From IMG/VR virus record IMGVR_UViG_3300029319_000338, positions 1-29,239 of that record: a stretch of 29,239 bases of DNA. One strand, 5' to 3'. Positions 1-6,305 of this stretch are shown piece after piece. The notes beneath the pieces were generated by a model. It was not told the DNA's origin. It searched no databases and worked only from the letters and a program-made list of their open reading frames with translations. A program made the position numbers and the translations under genes. Position 1 is the first letter of the stretch; every line of letters begins with the position of its first letter. The stretch comes from a virus.

Positions 1-637
1 TGTGAGAAATTTACATAGTATGGTGGAAAGAAACCTAACCATACCTCATAGATTTATTTGTTTTACAGATAACACTGTTATTCATAGAAGAAAAGAATTT
101 AAAAATACTAATATAGAATTTAAACAATTTAAAAGACACGATTTTAATGGGTGGTTTAATAAACTACAGCTGTTTAGTCCTGATAGTGGATTAGATGGTG
201 ATACTTTATATATGGATTTAGACGTGGTTATAATGAAAAATATAGATAGTTTTGCCACAATAGGTGAAAGTAAAAACTTTGTAGGTATGAATGACTTTAA
301 TCCTACTAGTGGTTTGTTTAACTCTAGTATTATGAGATTTAACAATAAGTATCATAGTAAACTCATATGGGAAGAATATCTAAAAAGACGTAGTGAATTT
401 AACAATATGCATGGTGACCAAGAAATCATATCTGCGTTGATAAAGAAACACGAAGATACTATCTCATTTCCAGATCAATGGACACAATCATATAAGTGGC
501 TGAATAGAGAAGGTAAAAGGTATCATATAGAGAAGATGACATATGAACAAGACCCTAATGCCAAGGTTTGTGTGTTCCACGGTAATCCAAATCCCGCCGA
601 ATCTACTCAAAAATGGGTACAAGAGCTGTGGAAATAG
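1..637 (+). CDS. Glycosyltransferase-like protein, 5' end cut by window edge
   Basis: The frame is open from the window edge, so the GTG at base 2 need not be the true start and the gene is treated as 5'-partial. At least 211 residues are visible. A DxD-type metal and nucleotide-sugar site (MDLDVVI, residues 71-77) lies after a short beta-rich N-terminal stretch. It is followed by GMNDFNPTSGLFNSS and HGDQEII, and the chain ends with VCVFHGNPNP, a pattern common in GT-A-fold transferases of marine phages. Such enzymes could modify DNA, virion proteins or host surface glycans; the acceptor cannot be told from sequence. No promoter is visible between this gene and the left edge, so it belongs to a transcript entering from outside. 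The GT assignment is fairly secure, its role is not. Confidence 0.75.
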   Translation, partial: VRNLHSMVERNLTIPHRFICFTDNTVIHRRKEFKNTNIEFKQFKRHDFNGWFNKLQLFSPDSGLDGDTLYMDLDVVIMKNIDSFATIGESKNFVGMNDFNPTSGLFNSSIMRFNNKYHSKLIWEEYLKRRSEFNNMHGDQEIISALIKKHEDTISFPDQWTQSYKWLNREGKRYHIEKMTYEQDPNAKVCVFHGNPNPAESTQKWVQELWK

Positions 638-652
638 ACATAATTGTGTCTA
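635..652 (+). other. Small hairpin after the glycosyltransferase gene
   Basis: TAGACA and TGTCTA form a 6-bp stem with a 6-nt loop, overlapping the stop codon. No U-tract follows, so it is at best a weak terminator or an mRNA 3'-end stabiliser. Confidence 0.3.
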
Positions 653-693
653 AAATGAGAACAAAATAAGAACATCTAGTTAAAAAACCCAGT

Positions 694-703
694 AAAATCA
701 ACG
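694..703 (+). promoter_or_regulatory. Half-site of the AAAATCAACG upstream element
   Basis: AGTAAAATCAACG at 691-703 is identical to bases 3234-3246, where the full dyad occurs. Here only the left arm and centre are kept (the right arm reads CAAAT). It ends 11 nt before the -35 box at 715, close to the 7-nt-plus-arm geometry of the copy at 3237. This is probably a site for the same regulator; inference from repetition only. Confidence 0.45.
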
Positions 704-714
704 CAAATTAGGCC

Positions 715-742
715 TTGACTTATATGTTAATCCTGATAATAT
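715..742 (+). promoter_or_regulatory. Sigma70-like promoter for the 777-3167 operon
   Basis: TTGACT (715-720) is followed after 16 nt by TAATAT (737-742); TATGAT at 740-745 is an alternative -10 with longer spacing. It precedes the first of a run of tightly spaced genes and lies just downstream of the AAAATCAACG half-site. Confidence 0.55.
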
Positions 743-776
743 GATAGTATATTAATTAAAAAAAGGAGTAAACACT

Positions 777-1004
777 ATGTCAAAAGTTAAACAATACTAC
801 ACAGACTTGACAGAAAAAAATGTTGATGATATAATGAAAAAGTATGTTGTCAATGAGATTTCTTTCAATGACGCAAAATCTAAAATTATGAAATTAGATA
901 ATTTAAATTTATTAAACATTGATGAAGATAATATTGATGAAGTTTTAATTACAGAAAAAGAGGAATATTGGAAAAAAGCTAATAAGGAAGGTAGGTCACA
1001 ATAA
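777..1004 (+). CDS. Hypothetical protein, first gene of operon
   Basis: 75 residues, charged, mostly predicted helical, with no cysteine and no recognisable motif. A strong Shine-Dalgarno (AAAAAGGAG) lies 9 nt before the ATG, and a promoter lies about 35 nt upstream, so it leads a transcript. Its stop overlaps the ATG of the next gene (TAATG), which implies translational coupling. I do not recognise the family. Position directly behind a sigma70-like promoter suggests early expression, typical of small host-takeover proteins, but nothing in the protein itself shows this. Confidence 0.75.
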   Translation: MSKVKQYYTDLTEKNVDDIMKKYVVNEISFNDAKSKIMKLDNLNLLNIDEDNIDEVLITEKEEYWKKANKEGRSQ

Positions 1005-1417
1005 TGTCAACTTTTAATGTTTGTTATTTAAGAGAGTATATAGACCCAGAGTGTGAGAGTGAAACATTTTCCGCATACGAAACTATATACAGAAATGTAC
1101 CTATCAAATATCTTAAAAAATTCTCAGATAAAAAAATGAAGATGAAATTATTAAAACATTGTGATTGGAACTATAAAGATATGGCTACTAACTATACTAA
1201 TGTTTCTAATATTGAGATAGTTATGGAAAAAGATTATTATACATCTTTTGCTGATATATTTGCTGACTCTATGGCTGAACACGAAAAAGAAAGAGAAAAA
1301 AAACATATGTGGACAGATTATGGTCAATCAAACGACAGACAATCTTTGAGAAAAGATTTTAATCCTAAATTAACAAAGAGTAAAGTTTACTCTTATAACG
1401 GTGAGAAATGCCACTAA
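1004..1417 (+). CDS. Hypothetical protein
   Basis: 137 residues, rich in Lys, Glu and Tyr. The first 30 residues (MSTFNVCYLREYIDPE...) look like a beta-strand followed by a loop, and the C-terminal third is highly charged (AEHEKEREKKH). No family is recognised. It starts inside the stop of the preceding gene (TAATG) and ends inside the start region of the DUF3310 gene, so it lies in the middle of a coupled cistron series. Similar charged small proteins are frequent in early regions of T4-like phages, but no function is claimed. Confidence 0.7.
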   Translation: MSTFNVCYLREYIDPECESETFSAYETIYRNVPIKYLKKFSDKKMKMKLLKHCDWNYKDMATNYTNVSNIEIVMEKDYYTSFADIFADSMAEHEKEREKKHMWTDYGQSNDRQSLRKDFNPKLTKSKVYSYNGEKCH

Positions 1418-1695
1418 TGAAATATAACGAAGAAAAAATTATAAAAGAAATATCAGATTATATATCTGGTACATACACAGAACATTATAGTACAACCAAA
1501 GATGGTTTTCAGGTACAAGATATGTTAAGACATTTAGGTATTGATAAAGACTTCTGTCAAGCTAATGCCATTAAGTATCTTGCGAGATATGGTAAAAAGA
1601 ATGGTAAGAATAGAAAAGATTTACTTAAAGCAATTCACTATGTAGTTTTATTAATGAGTAGTGAAGATAATAATAAGGAGGACACTAATGAGTAA
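1408..1695 (+). CDS. DUF3310 family protein
   Basis: 95 residues. The central and C-terminal part carries the DUF3310 signature as I know it: FQVQDMLRHLGI, then FCQANAIKYLARYGKKNGKNRKDLLKAIHYVVLL. The family is common in phages and is sometimes annotated as nucleotide-kinase-like, but a biochemical role is not established to my knowledge. Two starts are possible: ATG at 1408, 3-4 nt behind GGTGAG, and ATG at 1417, which overlaps the upstream stop as TAATG; the conserved part is unaffected. The next gene starts within its 3' end behind a strong AAGGAGG, so expression of the two is coupled. Confidence 0.8.
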   Translation: MPLMKYNEEKIIKEISDYISGTYTEHYSTTKDGFQVQDMLRHLGIDKDFCQANAIKYLARYGKKNGKNRKDLLKAIHYVVLLMSSEDNNKEDTNE

Positions 1696-2131
1696 AGTAG
1701 AAACAGACGTTTATACGTTTAAAGATGATGTGGGTAAAAACCTATACAGAAAGACAACATACTATACACTTAAAGTTGAACAAGATGTATTGGCAAAAGA
1801 TAAAGACGAGGCAGATCAAAAATTTTTAGATCACGGTGGTTTAGACCACGATAAAGTGACTAAAGATATGGCTCAAACAAGTGATGGTGTTGAGACATAT
1901 ATGGTTGATGCCAACTATACAGATAGCGACACTACAAAATATATTGGTAAAGTAAAATATGATACCGATAGTTATAATCAGACTTTAGAAGAAGCGATTG
2001 AGGCTGAAGATATACACATAGACACTTGGGCTGATGAAGATGAGCCACTTCAAACTGAAACTGGTACAAAAGAAGAATCAGATGTTGATGTTGCATTAAA
2101 TTTAGAAGCAGAGAGTCAAAGAGGTAAGTAA
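1688..2131 (+). CDS. Acidic hypothetical protein
   Basis: 147 residues from the ATG at 1688, chosen because AAGGAGG lies 6 nt upstream; an earlier in-frame ATG at 1661 lacks such a site. The protein is very acidic, above all its C-terminal half (repeated Asp/Glu runs such as EEAIEAEDIHIDTWADEDEP), and has a beta-like N-terminal half beginning VETDVYTFKDD. The acidity could mimic DNA, as in phage anti-restriction or anti-nuclease proteins, but this is speculation from composition alone. It overlaps the next gene by the TAATG arrangement. Confidence 0.7.
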   Translation: MSKVETDVYTFKDDVGKNLYRKTTYYTLKVEQDVLAKDKDEADQKFLDHGGLDHDKVTKDMAQTSDGVETYMVDANYTDSDTTKYIGKVKYDTDSYNQTLEEAIEAEDIHIDTWADEDEPLQTETGTKEESDVDVALNLEAESQRGK

Positions 2132-2313
2132 TGATTGATACATTAAATTTTATTGAAGACTTAAAAGAGATAAGAAAGTCTATGCCATACACTAATATTA
2201 CAAGTGAGTTGGTAGATAGTAAAATTAAAAAGTATGAAAAGATTGTAGAACAATTTGAAAAAGATAATGAACCAAAAGAACCATTAATGGTTACAGGATT
2301 GGCAACTTACTGA
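2131..2313 (+). CDS. Small helical hypothetical protein
   Basis: 60 residues, predicted to be two charged helices (IDTLNFIEDLKEIRKS and DSKIKKYEKIVEQFEKDNE), ending in a short hydrophobic tail. No cysteines and no known motif. Start and stop both overlap neighbours by one base, so it is a coupled cistron within the early-type operon. No function is assigned. Confidence 0.65.
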   Translation: MIDTLNFIEDLKEIRKSMPYTNITSELVDSKIKKYEKIVEQFEKDNEPKEPLMVTGLATY

Positions 2314-2573
2314 TGAATGTAAATATAAAAAAGAAAACATTTTTATCTGCATATAATCAACTTAAATTAATGCATGATTTACAATTTCCTAATTATCAAA
2401 AAGGTGAACCTTTGTATAACTTGGTTATGGAAATTAAGAGAGATTTAAAAAAACAAATGAGACAACCTAAAATTGTATGGTGGAAAGAACTATTAGATTT
2501 CTGGCCACTATCTATTGTGGTACCAGCAATGTTATTATCTATATTATGGGGGTCATATGCCTTGGGGTCCTAA
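2313..2573 (+). CDS. Small C-tail-anchored membrane protein
   Basis: 86 residues. The first 60 are basic and helical, followed by a tryptophan-flanked hydrophobic segment (WPLSIVVPAMLLSILWGSYAL, about residues 64-84) that should form one membrane helix at the extreme C-terminus, with the basic part in the cytoplasm. It overlaps the previous stop by one base and the next gene by 17 bases. C-tail anchors of this kind occur in phage proteins acting at the inner membrane, such as superinfection or metabolism modulators, but the role here is unknown. Confidence 0.65.
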   Translation: MNVNIKKKTFLSAYNQLKLMHDLQFPNYQKGEPLYNLVMEIKRDLKKQMRQPKIVWWKELLDFWPLSIVVPAMLLSILWGSYALGS

Positions 2574-2829
2574 AGCTTTAAGAAACAGCAGAGAAGAATT
2601 TGTGCTAGAAAAGATTGAGTATTTTAAAATCAATGAGTACAAAGGTAGATCAGATTGGCATAGACATTATTTTAAAACATATAGAGAAGCAGTTAAGAAA
2701 TGGAAAGAATTATATCATAGTGGTAAAAAGGTTTTGATCTATGCTTGTAGAGACGACAAGTTAGGTGAAATGAGTACAGGTATAAATGACAGGAGTATAT
2801 TTAAAAATGAGCAATCAAAGACCAGGTAA
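2557..2829 (+). CDS. Hypothetical protein
   Basis: 90 residues from the ATG at 2557, which follows a GGGGG purine-rich stretch; an earlier ATG at 2515 would lie deep inside the membrane protein gene and is less likely. The sequence is rich in aromatic and basic residues (SDWHRHYFKTYREAVKKWKELYHSGKKVLIYACRDD), with a helix-strand pattern, and resembles small soluble phage proteins, but no family is recognised. The 3' end overlaps the next gene by 23 bases. Confidence 0.65.
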   Translation: MPWGPKALRNSREEFVLEKIEYFKINEYKGRSDWHRHYFKTYREAVKKWKELYHSGKKVLIYACRDDKLGEMSTGINDRSIFKNEQSKTR

Positions 2830-3019
2830 ACTACAAAAACCTTTAGATAGAAATGGTGATATGCAAGTCTATAAATTTTTTAAGACTGCGGCTAAAGTAT
2901 TAAAAGATGCTGATAAAGAAGATGAGGCATTTTATTTTGAACAAATGGAAGATTATATAAAGACTGGTAAACCTTTACCAACAAGTGAAGAATCAATAAT
3001 TAGAGCATTAGGAATATAA
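2807..3019 (+). CDS. Small hypothetical protein
   Basis: 70 residues from the ATG at 2807, preferred because AGGAGT lies 10 nt upstream; the in-frame ATG at 2786 has no such site. The protein is helical (VYKFFKTAAKVLKDADKEDEAFYFEQMEDYIKTGKPLP) and reads like a small helix-turn-helix bundle of unknown role. It sits between a soluble hypothetical and a single-pass membrane microprotein, one base before the latter's start. Confidence 0.65.
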   Translation: MSNQRPGKLQKPLDRNGDMQVYKFFKTAAKVLKDADKEDEAFYFEQMEDYIKTGKPLPTSEESIIRALGI

Positions 3020-3020
3020 T

Positions 3021-3167
3021 ATGGAAATGTTTTTATTAATGACTGGTATAATCTTATTAGGTTATTTGGTGTATGTATTATATCTAAAAGATGATGTAAA
3101 GGTAAATTTAAAAGATATTAGAGAACAACTAAAAGTTGTATTTAAGGGTAAAAATGATAAAAATTAG
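3021..3167 (+). CDS. 48-residue single-pass membrane protein
   Basis: Read by eye: residues 3-22 (MFLLMTGIILLGYLVYVLYL) form one membrane helix, followed by a charged tail (KDDVKVNLKDIREQLKVVFKGKNDKN) that is probably cytoplasmic and helical. It starts one base after the previous stop and is the last cistron before a gap with a new promoter. Many such N-anchored microproteins occur in this genome (see 5289, 7260, 10703, 13569). Function unknown. Confidence 0.6.
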   Translation: MEMFLLMTGIILLGYLVYVLYLKDDVKVNLKDIREQLKVVFKGKNDKN

Positions 3168-3201
3168 GGGGGTATGTAGTATCGACTCGGGTACGATTTG
3201 C

Positions 3202-3223
3202 TCGCTCAGCGGTCGCTCAGCGG
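3202..3223 (+). repeat. Perfect tandem repeat of TCGCTCAGCGG
   Basis: Two head-to-tail copies of an 11-mer, each itself a near-palindrome (CGCT C AGCG). The patch is clearly richer in GC than the surrounding sequence. A related string, TCGCT-AGG-AGCGG, occurs at 28768-28780 in another intergenic gap. Confidence 0.8.
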
Positions 3224-3236
3224 TGAAAAATATAGT

Positions 3237-3251
3237 AAAATCAACGATTTT
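3237..3251. promoter_or_regulatory. Dyad AAAATCAACGATTTT, candidate operator
   Basis: AAAATC and GATTTT are perfect inverted arms around AAC. The identical 15-mer recurs at 10301-10315, and a half copy lies at 694. It ends 7 nt before the -35 box at 3259. Repetition at promoters suggests binding by a dimeric regulator; neither the protein nor the sign of the effect can be told. Confidence 0.6.
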
Positions 3252-3258
3252 TAGAGGG

Positions 3259-3287
3259 TTGACAAATAAATCATATCCTGATACTAT
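3259..3287 (+). promoter_or_regulatory. Sigma70-like promoter TTGACA-N17-TACTAT
   Basis: TTGACA at 3259-3264 preceded by AGGG, with TACTAT at 3282-3287. The expected start is near 3294, about 30 nt before the first gene of the 3324-6759 group. Confidence 0.75.
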
Positions 3288-3323
3288 TAACACATTATTA
3301 ACTATTAACCAAAGGACAACTAT

Positions 3324-3677
3324 ATGATGTACACAAAAGAGACACTATTTAAAGAATTTAAAGACGCAACTAAAAAAGATCAAGTAAAGAAAAAAGAAGT
3401 CTTTACTAATAGAATTAGTTATTTAAAAACATTAAAAGAAGATATGATTAAGTCACCAAAGTATTTTAATAATATTTCTATAACACCAGAACAACTTCAG
3501 AATACGATTGATTGTTGGTCATCACCAAATCCTAGAGACGCTTTCTATAAAAGTGTTTTTGGTATGACATACGCTGAGAAAAAACAACAAGAAGAAGTTG
3601 AATATACGACTTTAGATAAAAATGACAAAAAAACAGAAACTAAAAAACCTACAGAAGAAACACAATCAATACATTAA
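3324..3677 (+). CDS. Hypothetical protein
   Basis: 117 residues, highly charged and helical, beginning with an ATGATG pair (start 3324 or 3327) behind AAAGGAC. The centre carries SPNPRDAFYKSVFGMTYAE, and the last 25 residues are a Lys/Glu/Thr-rich, probably disordered tail. No family is recognised. It is the first gene of the transcript from the 3259 promoter. Its 3' end is overlapped for 56 bases by the next frame, an unusually long overlap for this genome. Confidence 0.65.
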   Translation: MMYTKETLFKEFKDATKKDQVKKKEVFTNRISYLKTLKEDMIKSPKYFNNISITPEQLQNTIDCWSSPNPRDAFYKSVFGMTYAEKKQQEEVEYTTLDKNDKKTETKKPTEETQSIH

Positions 3678-3921
3678 ATCTTTAGGGGTTAATATTGATG
3701 TTGATACTGGCGTGATTGAATCACGTTTTGAAGGTTTTGATTTCCCTGATTTATCGTGTAGGCCATCAGTTCCTACGAGTGATAATATAACTGGCGTTGG
3801 TTTGAAAAAGAAATATGCTACACAACTACCCGCTGGTAAAACAATTAGTGTGGCGTATAATAAAGGTCCTTATATGATAGTTGATAAGAAGGACTTTAAA
3901 ACTATGGGGAGGAAAATATAG
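3622..3921 (+). CDS. Hypothetical protein, start uncertain
   Basis: 99 residues if it starts at 3622, with a basic N-terminus (MTKKQKLKNLQKKHNQYIKS), then VNIDVDTGVIESRFEGFDFPDLSCRPSVPTSDNITGVGLKKKY and a C-terminal PAGKTISVAYNKGPYMIV. The start has no clear Shine-Dalgarno and lies inside the preceding gene; no later ATG keeps the conserved-looking part, so a non-ATG start is possible. I do not know the family. It is followed without gap by an exported protein gene. Confidence 0.6.
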   Translation: MTKKQKLKNLQKKHNQYIKSLGVNIDVDTGVIESRFEGFDFPDLSCRPSVPTSDNITGVGLKKKYATQLPAGKTISVAYNKGPYMIVDKKDFKTMGRKI

Positions 3922-3922
3922 T

Positions 3923-4159
3923 ATGAGAACAATGATGTTAATTACATTAGTTACTTTGATGACTGTGGCAATGGCTAAGTCAGAAGAAACTAAAACTATC
4001 TCACCTACTGTTGTGGCTGAGAATGTAAAACAACTTCCGTCAAAAGTTTCTGATTGGAGTAAATCAGAGTGGCAAAAAACAAAAGATTTCCAAAAGGCAA
4101 GTTGGGAAGAAGCTAAAACAAAATGGCCTTGGAATAAAATCTTTAAGGGTAATCAATAA
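3923..4159 (+). CDS. Small exported protein with signal peptide
   Basis: 78 residues from the ATG at 3923, which lies 9 nt after GGGAGG; an upstream in-frame ATG (3881) would bury the signal sequence. Residues 1-18 (MRTMMLITLVTLMTVAMA) form a typical signal peptide with an AMA cleavage site, leaving a mature part of about 60 residues rich in Lys, Ser and Trp (VSDWSKSEWQKTKDFQKASWEEAKTKWPW). The mature part looks amphipathic and helical. It is the first of four envelope-directed products in a row, so a periplasmic role is likely, but unknown. Confidence 0.7.
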   Translation: MRTMMLITLVTLMTVAMAKSEETKTISPTVVAENVKQLPSKVSDWSKSEWQKTKDFQKASWEEAKTKWPWNKIFKGNQ

Positions 4160-4368
4160 TGCCATACGGTGATTTTGTTTGTACTAGTCCTAATGACGGT
4201 ACACATTATTTTAGACCAGTTACTGCCAGAGCACACACTTTCTGGCAGAAACAAAACTATAATAGATTTGTGGTAGATAATAACGAAGACTATTATATTG
4301 TTAAAAGTGTGGATAGTGAGAAAATTTGTAATGAGATTAGACAAAATAATATGGATTTTACTAGTTAG
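4159..4368 (+). CDS. Hypothetical protein
   Basis: 69 residues. It begins PYGDFVCTSPNDGTHYFRPVTARAHTFWQKQNYNRFVVDNNEDYYIV, with a beta-strand pattern and two cysteines (one near each end), and no signal peptide. It is coupled to the gene before it by TAATG, and its last 38 bases overlap the start of a lipoprotein gene. No family is recognised. Confidence 0.6.
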   Translation: MPYGDFVCTSPNDGTHYFRPVTARAHTFWQKQNYNRFVVDNNEDYYIVKSVDSEKICNEIRQNNMDFTS

Positions 4369-4816
4369 TTTATTTTTAACTAACTGTACAGCGACTAGAA
4401 GTAATGTAGGTGCAACTTTAGGTGCAACCACTACAACTGGTATGTGTGTTGAGTCAGGTGTCACAGATCCTTATGTGATCGCTGCGTGTGCTGTGACTGG
4501 CGCATTTGCTGGTGCAGAGATTATGTATAATTCAGATTATGATGTTCACAATGCAACGTTTATAGATCATTTAAATCACGGACCTAGTACAAGTAGTTAT
4601 ACGAACTGGTATAATCAAAAGACTGGTAATAGTGGTATCATACATACAACTAGATCATATACTAAAGGTCCTATTAAATGTAAAGATTATAGTGCAACTG
4701 TTGACATAACAAATAGATGGCCACTTGTAGGTGTAGGCGGTGTCAATAGAAATACAATATTTGGTATTACCTGTCAAATGCCTGATGGCAGATGGGTAGA
4801 ATGGAAAGGAAACTAA
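4331..4816 (+). CDS. Lipoprotein, glycine-rich
   Basis: 161 residues from the ATG at 4331, chosen because it gives a clean lipoprotein signal: MRLDK, a hydrophobic stretch IIWILLVSLFL, then the lipobox LTNC with Cys19 as the lipid-bearing residue. The mature N-terminal part (GATLGATTTTGMCVESGVTDPYVIAACAVTGAFAGAEI) is Gly/Ala-rich like glycine-zipper membrane-associated regions, and the C-terminal half is polar with four further cysteines in the mature protein. The product should be anchored in the inner or outer membrane. Phage lipoproteins of this size often block superinfecting phages or modify the envelope; that is inference. Confidence 0.65.
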   Translation: MRLDKIIWILLVSLFLTNCTATRSNVGATLGATTTTGMCVESGVTDPYVIAACAVTGAFAGAEIMYNSDYDVHNATFIDHLNHGPSTSSYTNWYNQKTGNSGIIHTTRSYTKGPIKCKDYSATVDITNRWPLVGVGGVNRNTIFGITCQMPDGRWVEWKGN

Positions 4817-5292
4817 TGCCGTTTGATCCTAGAGTTTATATAAAGATGATGTTTTATAGTATTTGTTTAATACTGTTCTGTACTTATTTGTTTGCTAATG
4901 AGAATGGTGATCTATCAAAAGAGATATATCCTGTAGAAAATGTTAAAGTATTAGAAGTATTAGAAAAGATTGAGAAAGTAGAAAAAGACGGAGACAAAGT
5001 ATATTGGAATAAAATTACAGAGGTCAAACCAAAAGATGCAGCAGATCAGTATTGTTATGTAAAAGTAATTATCAAAGAAAGTGACAATCAAATTATAAAA
5101 GAAGAAATTTTGGAGTGTGCAGATGGTAGAAGTAGAGTCGATGCGCCAACATATTGGCAACTATTCGCTGAGTTTTACTATACAGATATGCATCAACCAG
5201 AATACTGTCGTAAATATGACAGAAAAAAACATGCTTTTAAATCGCCAGGAAAAGTATGTTTATCTAAAAACGGCGAATGGGAGGTTAAATGA
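4816..5292 (+). CDS. Exported or membrane-anchored hypothetical protein
   Basis: 158 residues from the ATG at 4816 (TAATG overlap with the previous stop, AAAGGAA 9 nt upstream). Residues 10-28 (IKMMFYSICLILFCTYLFA) are hydrophobic and end at an LFA cleavage-like site, so the chain is exported or N-anchored. The mature part starts with a charged segment (VLEVLEKIEKVEKDGDKVYW) and carries paired cysteines (YCYVKV, EECADG region, EYCRKY, KVCLSK) compatible with disulfides in the periplasm. No family is recognised. Part of the 3923-6058 envelope protein group. Confidence 0.65.
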   Translation: MPFDPRVYIKMMFYSICLILFCTYLFANENGDLSKEIYPVENVKVLEVLEKIEKVEKDGDKVYWNKITEVKPKDAADQYCYVKVIIKESDNQIIKEEILECADGRSRVDAPTYWQLFAEFYYTDMHQPEYCRKYDRKKHAFKSPGKVCLSKNGEWEVK

Positions 5293-5429
5293 TTAAAAAT
5301 TTAATCATAATCTCACTAGTTGTTGTAATTGTCACAGGTATGTCAGGGGCTGAGTTTTTAGACCACCTTGCAATCGGACTTGACAAATTACAAGAATTGG
5401 TATATACTATCAAAAGTGAGGTAAAATAA
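5289..5429 (+). CDS. 46-residue membrane or exported microprotein
   Basis: Read by eye: MIKNLIIISLVVVIVTGMSGA is a hydrophobic N-terminus that could be a signal anchor or a cleaved signal, followed by an amphipathic helix (EFLDHLAIGLDKLQELVYTIKSEVK). It overlaps the preceding stop as ATGA. A full TTGACA-N17-TATACT promoter lies within the 3' half of this small gene and would serve the lipoprotein gene after it. Confidence 0.6.
   Translation: MIKNLIIISLVVVIVTGMSGAEFLDHLAIGLDKLQELVYTIKSEVK
5380..5408 (+). promoter_or_regulatory. Sigma70-like promoter TTGACA-N17-TATACT inside a small gene
   Basis: TTGACA at 5380-5385 and TATACT at 5403-5408 with exact 17-nt spacing, the geometry of the other promoters here. 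The predicted start near 5415 lies 17 nt before the ATG of the LPP20-like lipoprotein gene. It overlaps coding sequence, so chance is possible, but position and spacing fit. Confidence 0.55.
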
Positions 5430-5431
5430 TA

Positions 5432-6058
5432 ATGAATAAGTATGTGAAAATAATGGGTGTTATCACCCTAGGTCTTTTAGTTGCCAACTGTTCTGGTACA
5501 AACTATAAGATTAAGACAGAGAAGTCTAAAGTATTGAATGAGGTACCAAAGTGGTATGTCAATGACTTCTCAAAAAAGAAGGCTTGTAATACACCTAGAT
5601 TCGGTAAAGATAAGAATAAAATGTGTATCTTTGGTGTCTCTACGGCTGTGTCGCCTGATCTACAATTGGCAATTGAAAAAGGTATGATGGTTGCTAAATC
5701 AGAACTTGCTGATAAAGTAAAAGGCGAAATGAACAAGTCATCTAAAATATTCATCACAGAACTAGGTAAAAATCATAACAAAACTACTGTGTCAGAGGTC
5801 GAATCAACAATTGTTAATTTGATTAAGAACACACCTGTTAGAGGTTATGAAATCTTTGCTAAAGACGTGACTATGACTAAAAATGGTTATTATAGAGTAT
5901 GGATTGGTTTAAGATTACCAATGGGTGAGTATAATAAGATGTATAACTTCACAATCGCAGAAGCTGTTGATGCGTATAACGTTAAATCAAAAGCTAAAAT
6001 TGCGTTTGAAAAGTTAGAAAATGAGAGTAAAGAAGATGGAAATAGTAATATACAGTAA
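5432..6058 (+). CDS. LPP20-like lipoprotein
   Basis: 208 residues. The N-terminus is a lipoprotein signal (MNKYVKIMGVITLGLLVANC, Cys20 in the lipobox). The mature part has VPKWYVNDF, FGVSTAVSPDLQLAIEKGMMVAKSELADKV and later GYYRVWIGLRLPMGE, the pattern I associate with LPP20-type outer-membrane lipoproteins of proteobacteria (a PxWy...N motif, a helix of residues A..A...A...L, and a final beta-strand). It is probably host-derived and moved into the phage as an auxiliary envelope gene. Its 3' end overlaps the glutaredoxin start by 23 bases. Family assignment is moderate; function in infection is unknown. Confidence 0.6.
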   Translation: MNKYVKIMGVITLGLLVANCSGTNYKIKTEKSKVLNEVPKWYVNDFSKKKACNTPRFGKDKNKMCIFGVSTAVSPDLQLAIEKGMMVAKSELADKVKGEMNKSSKIFITELGKNHNKTTVSEVESTIVNLIKNTPVRGYEIFAKDVTMTKNGYYRVWIGLRLPMGEYNKMYNFTIAEAVDAYNVKSKAKIAFEKLENESKEDGNSNIQ

Positions 6059-6305
6059 AAACAATTGTGTGTTTTGTAACAAGGCGAAGCACTTGGTAAA
6101 ATCGCTTGGCCTTGATTACACAGAAAAGAAACTGGAAGAGTTTGATAGTCCACAGGCAATGTTAGAAGATATTGGTAAACAAGTAAGAACTATGCCACAA
6201 ATTAAAATTGATAATAAATTAATTGGTGGGTATAATCAACTTGTAGAATACTTTGCAGATCAAGGAAAGGTAAACTTTAAAGGTGAGATCATTGACAAAG
6301 GATAA
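6036..6305 (+). CDS. Glutaredoxin
   Basis: 89 residues from the ATG at 6036. The thioredoxin-fold pattern is complete: MEIVIYSKNNCVFCNKAK with a CxxC at Cys11-Cys14, then TMPQI (cis-proline loop) and GGYNQL (the glutathione-binding Gly-Gly). Glutaredoxins of T4-like phages (T4 nrdC) supply electrons to ribonucleotide reductase for dNTP synthesis during replication; no reductase gene is in this window. The C-F-C spacing with Val-Phe is unusual compared with CPYC but keeps both cysteines. The start lies within the end of the lipoprotein gene. Confidence 0.88.
   Translation: MEIVIYSKNNCVFCNKAKHLVKSLGLDYTEKKLEEFDSPQAMLEDIGKQVRTMPQIKIDNKLIGGYNQLVEYFADQGKVNFKGEIIDKG

Larger units (their letters stand above)
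3168..3323. other. Intergenic regulatory region with repeat, dyad and promoter
   Basis: This 156-base gap contains, in order, a relatively GC-rich patch with a tandem 11-mer (3202-3223), the AAAATCAACGATTTT dyad (3237-3251) and a TTGACA-N17-TACTAT promoter (3259-3287). A 63-codon frame crosses it but has no ribosome site and cuts through the regulatory elements, so it is not called. Confidence 0.7.

Noticed and set aside
3136-3327. A 63-codon frame across the 3168-3323 gap
   Set aside because: It starts inside the membrane microprotein gene without a ribosome site and runs through the tandem repeat, dyad and promoter.
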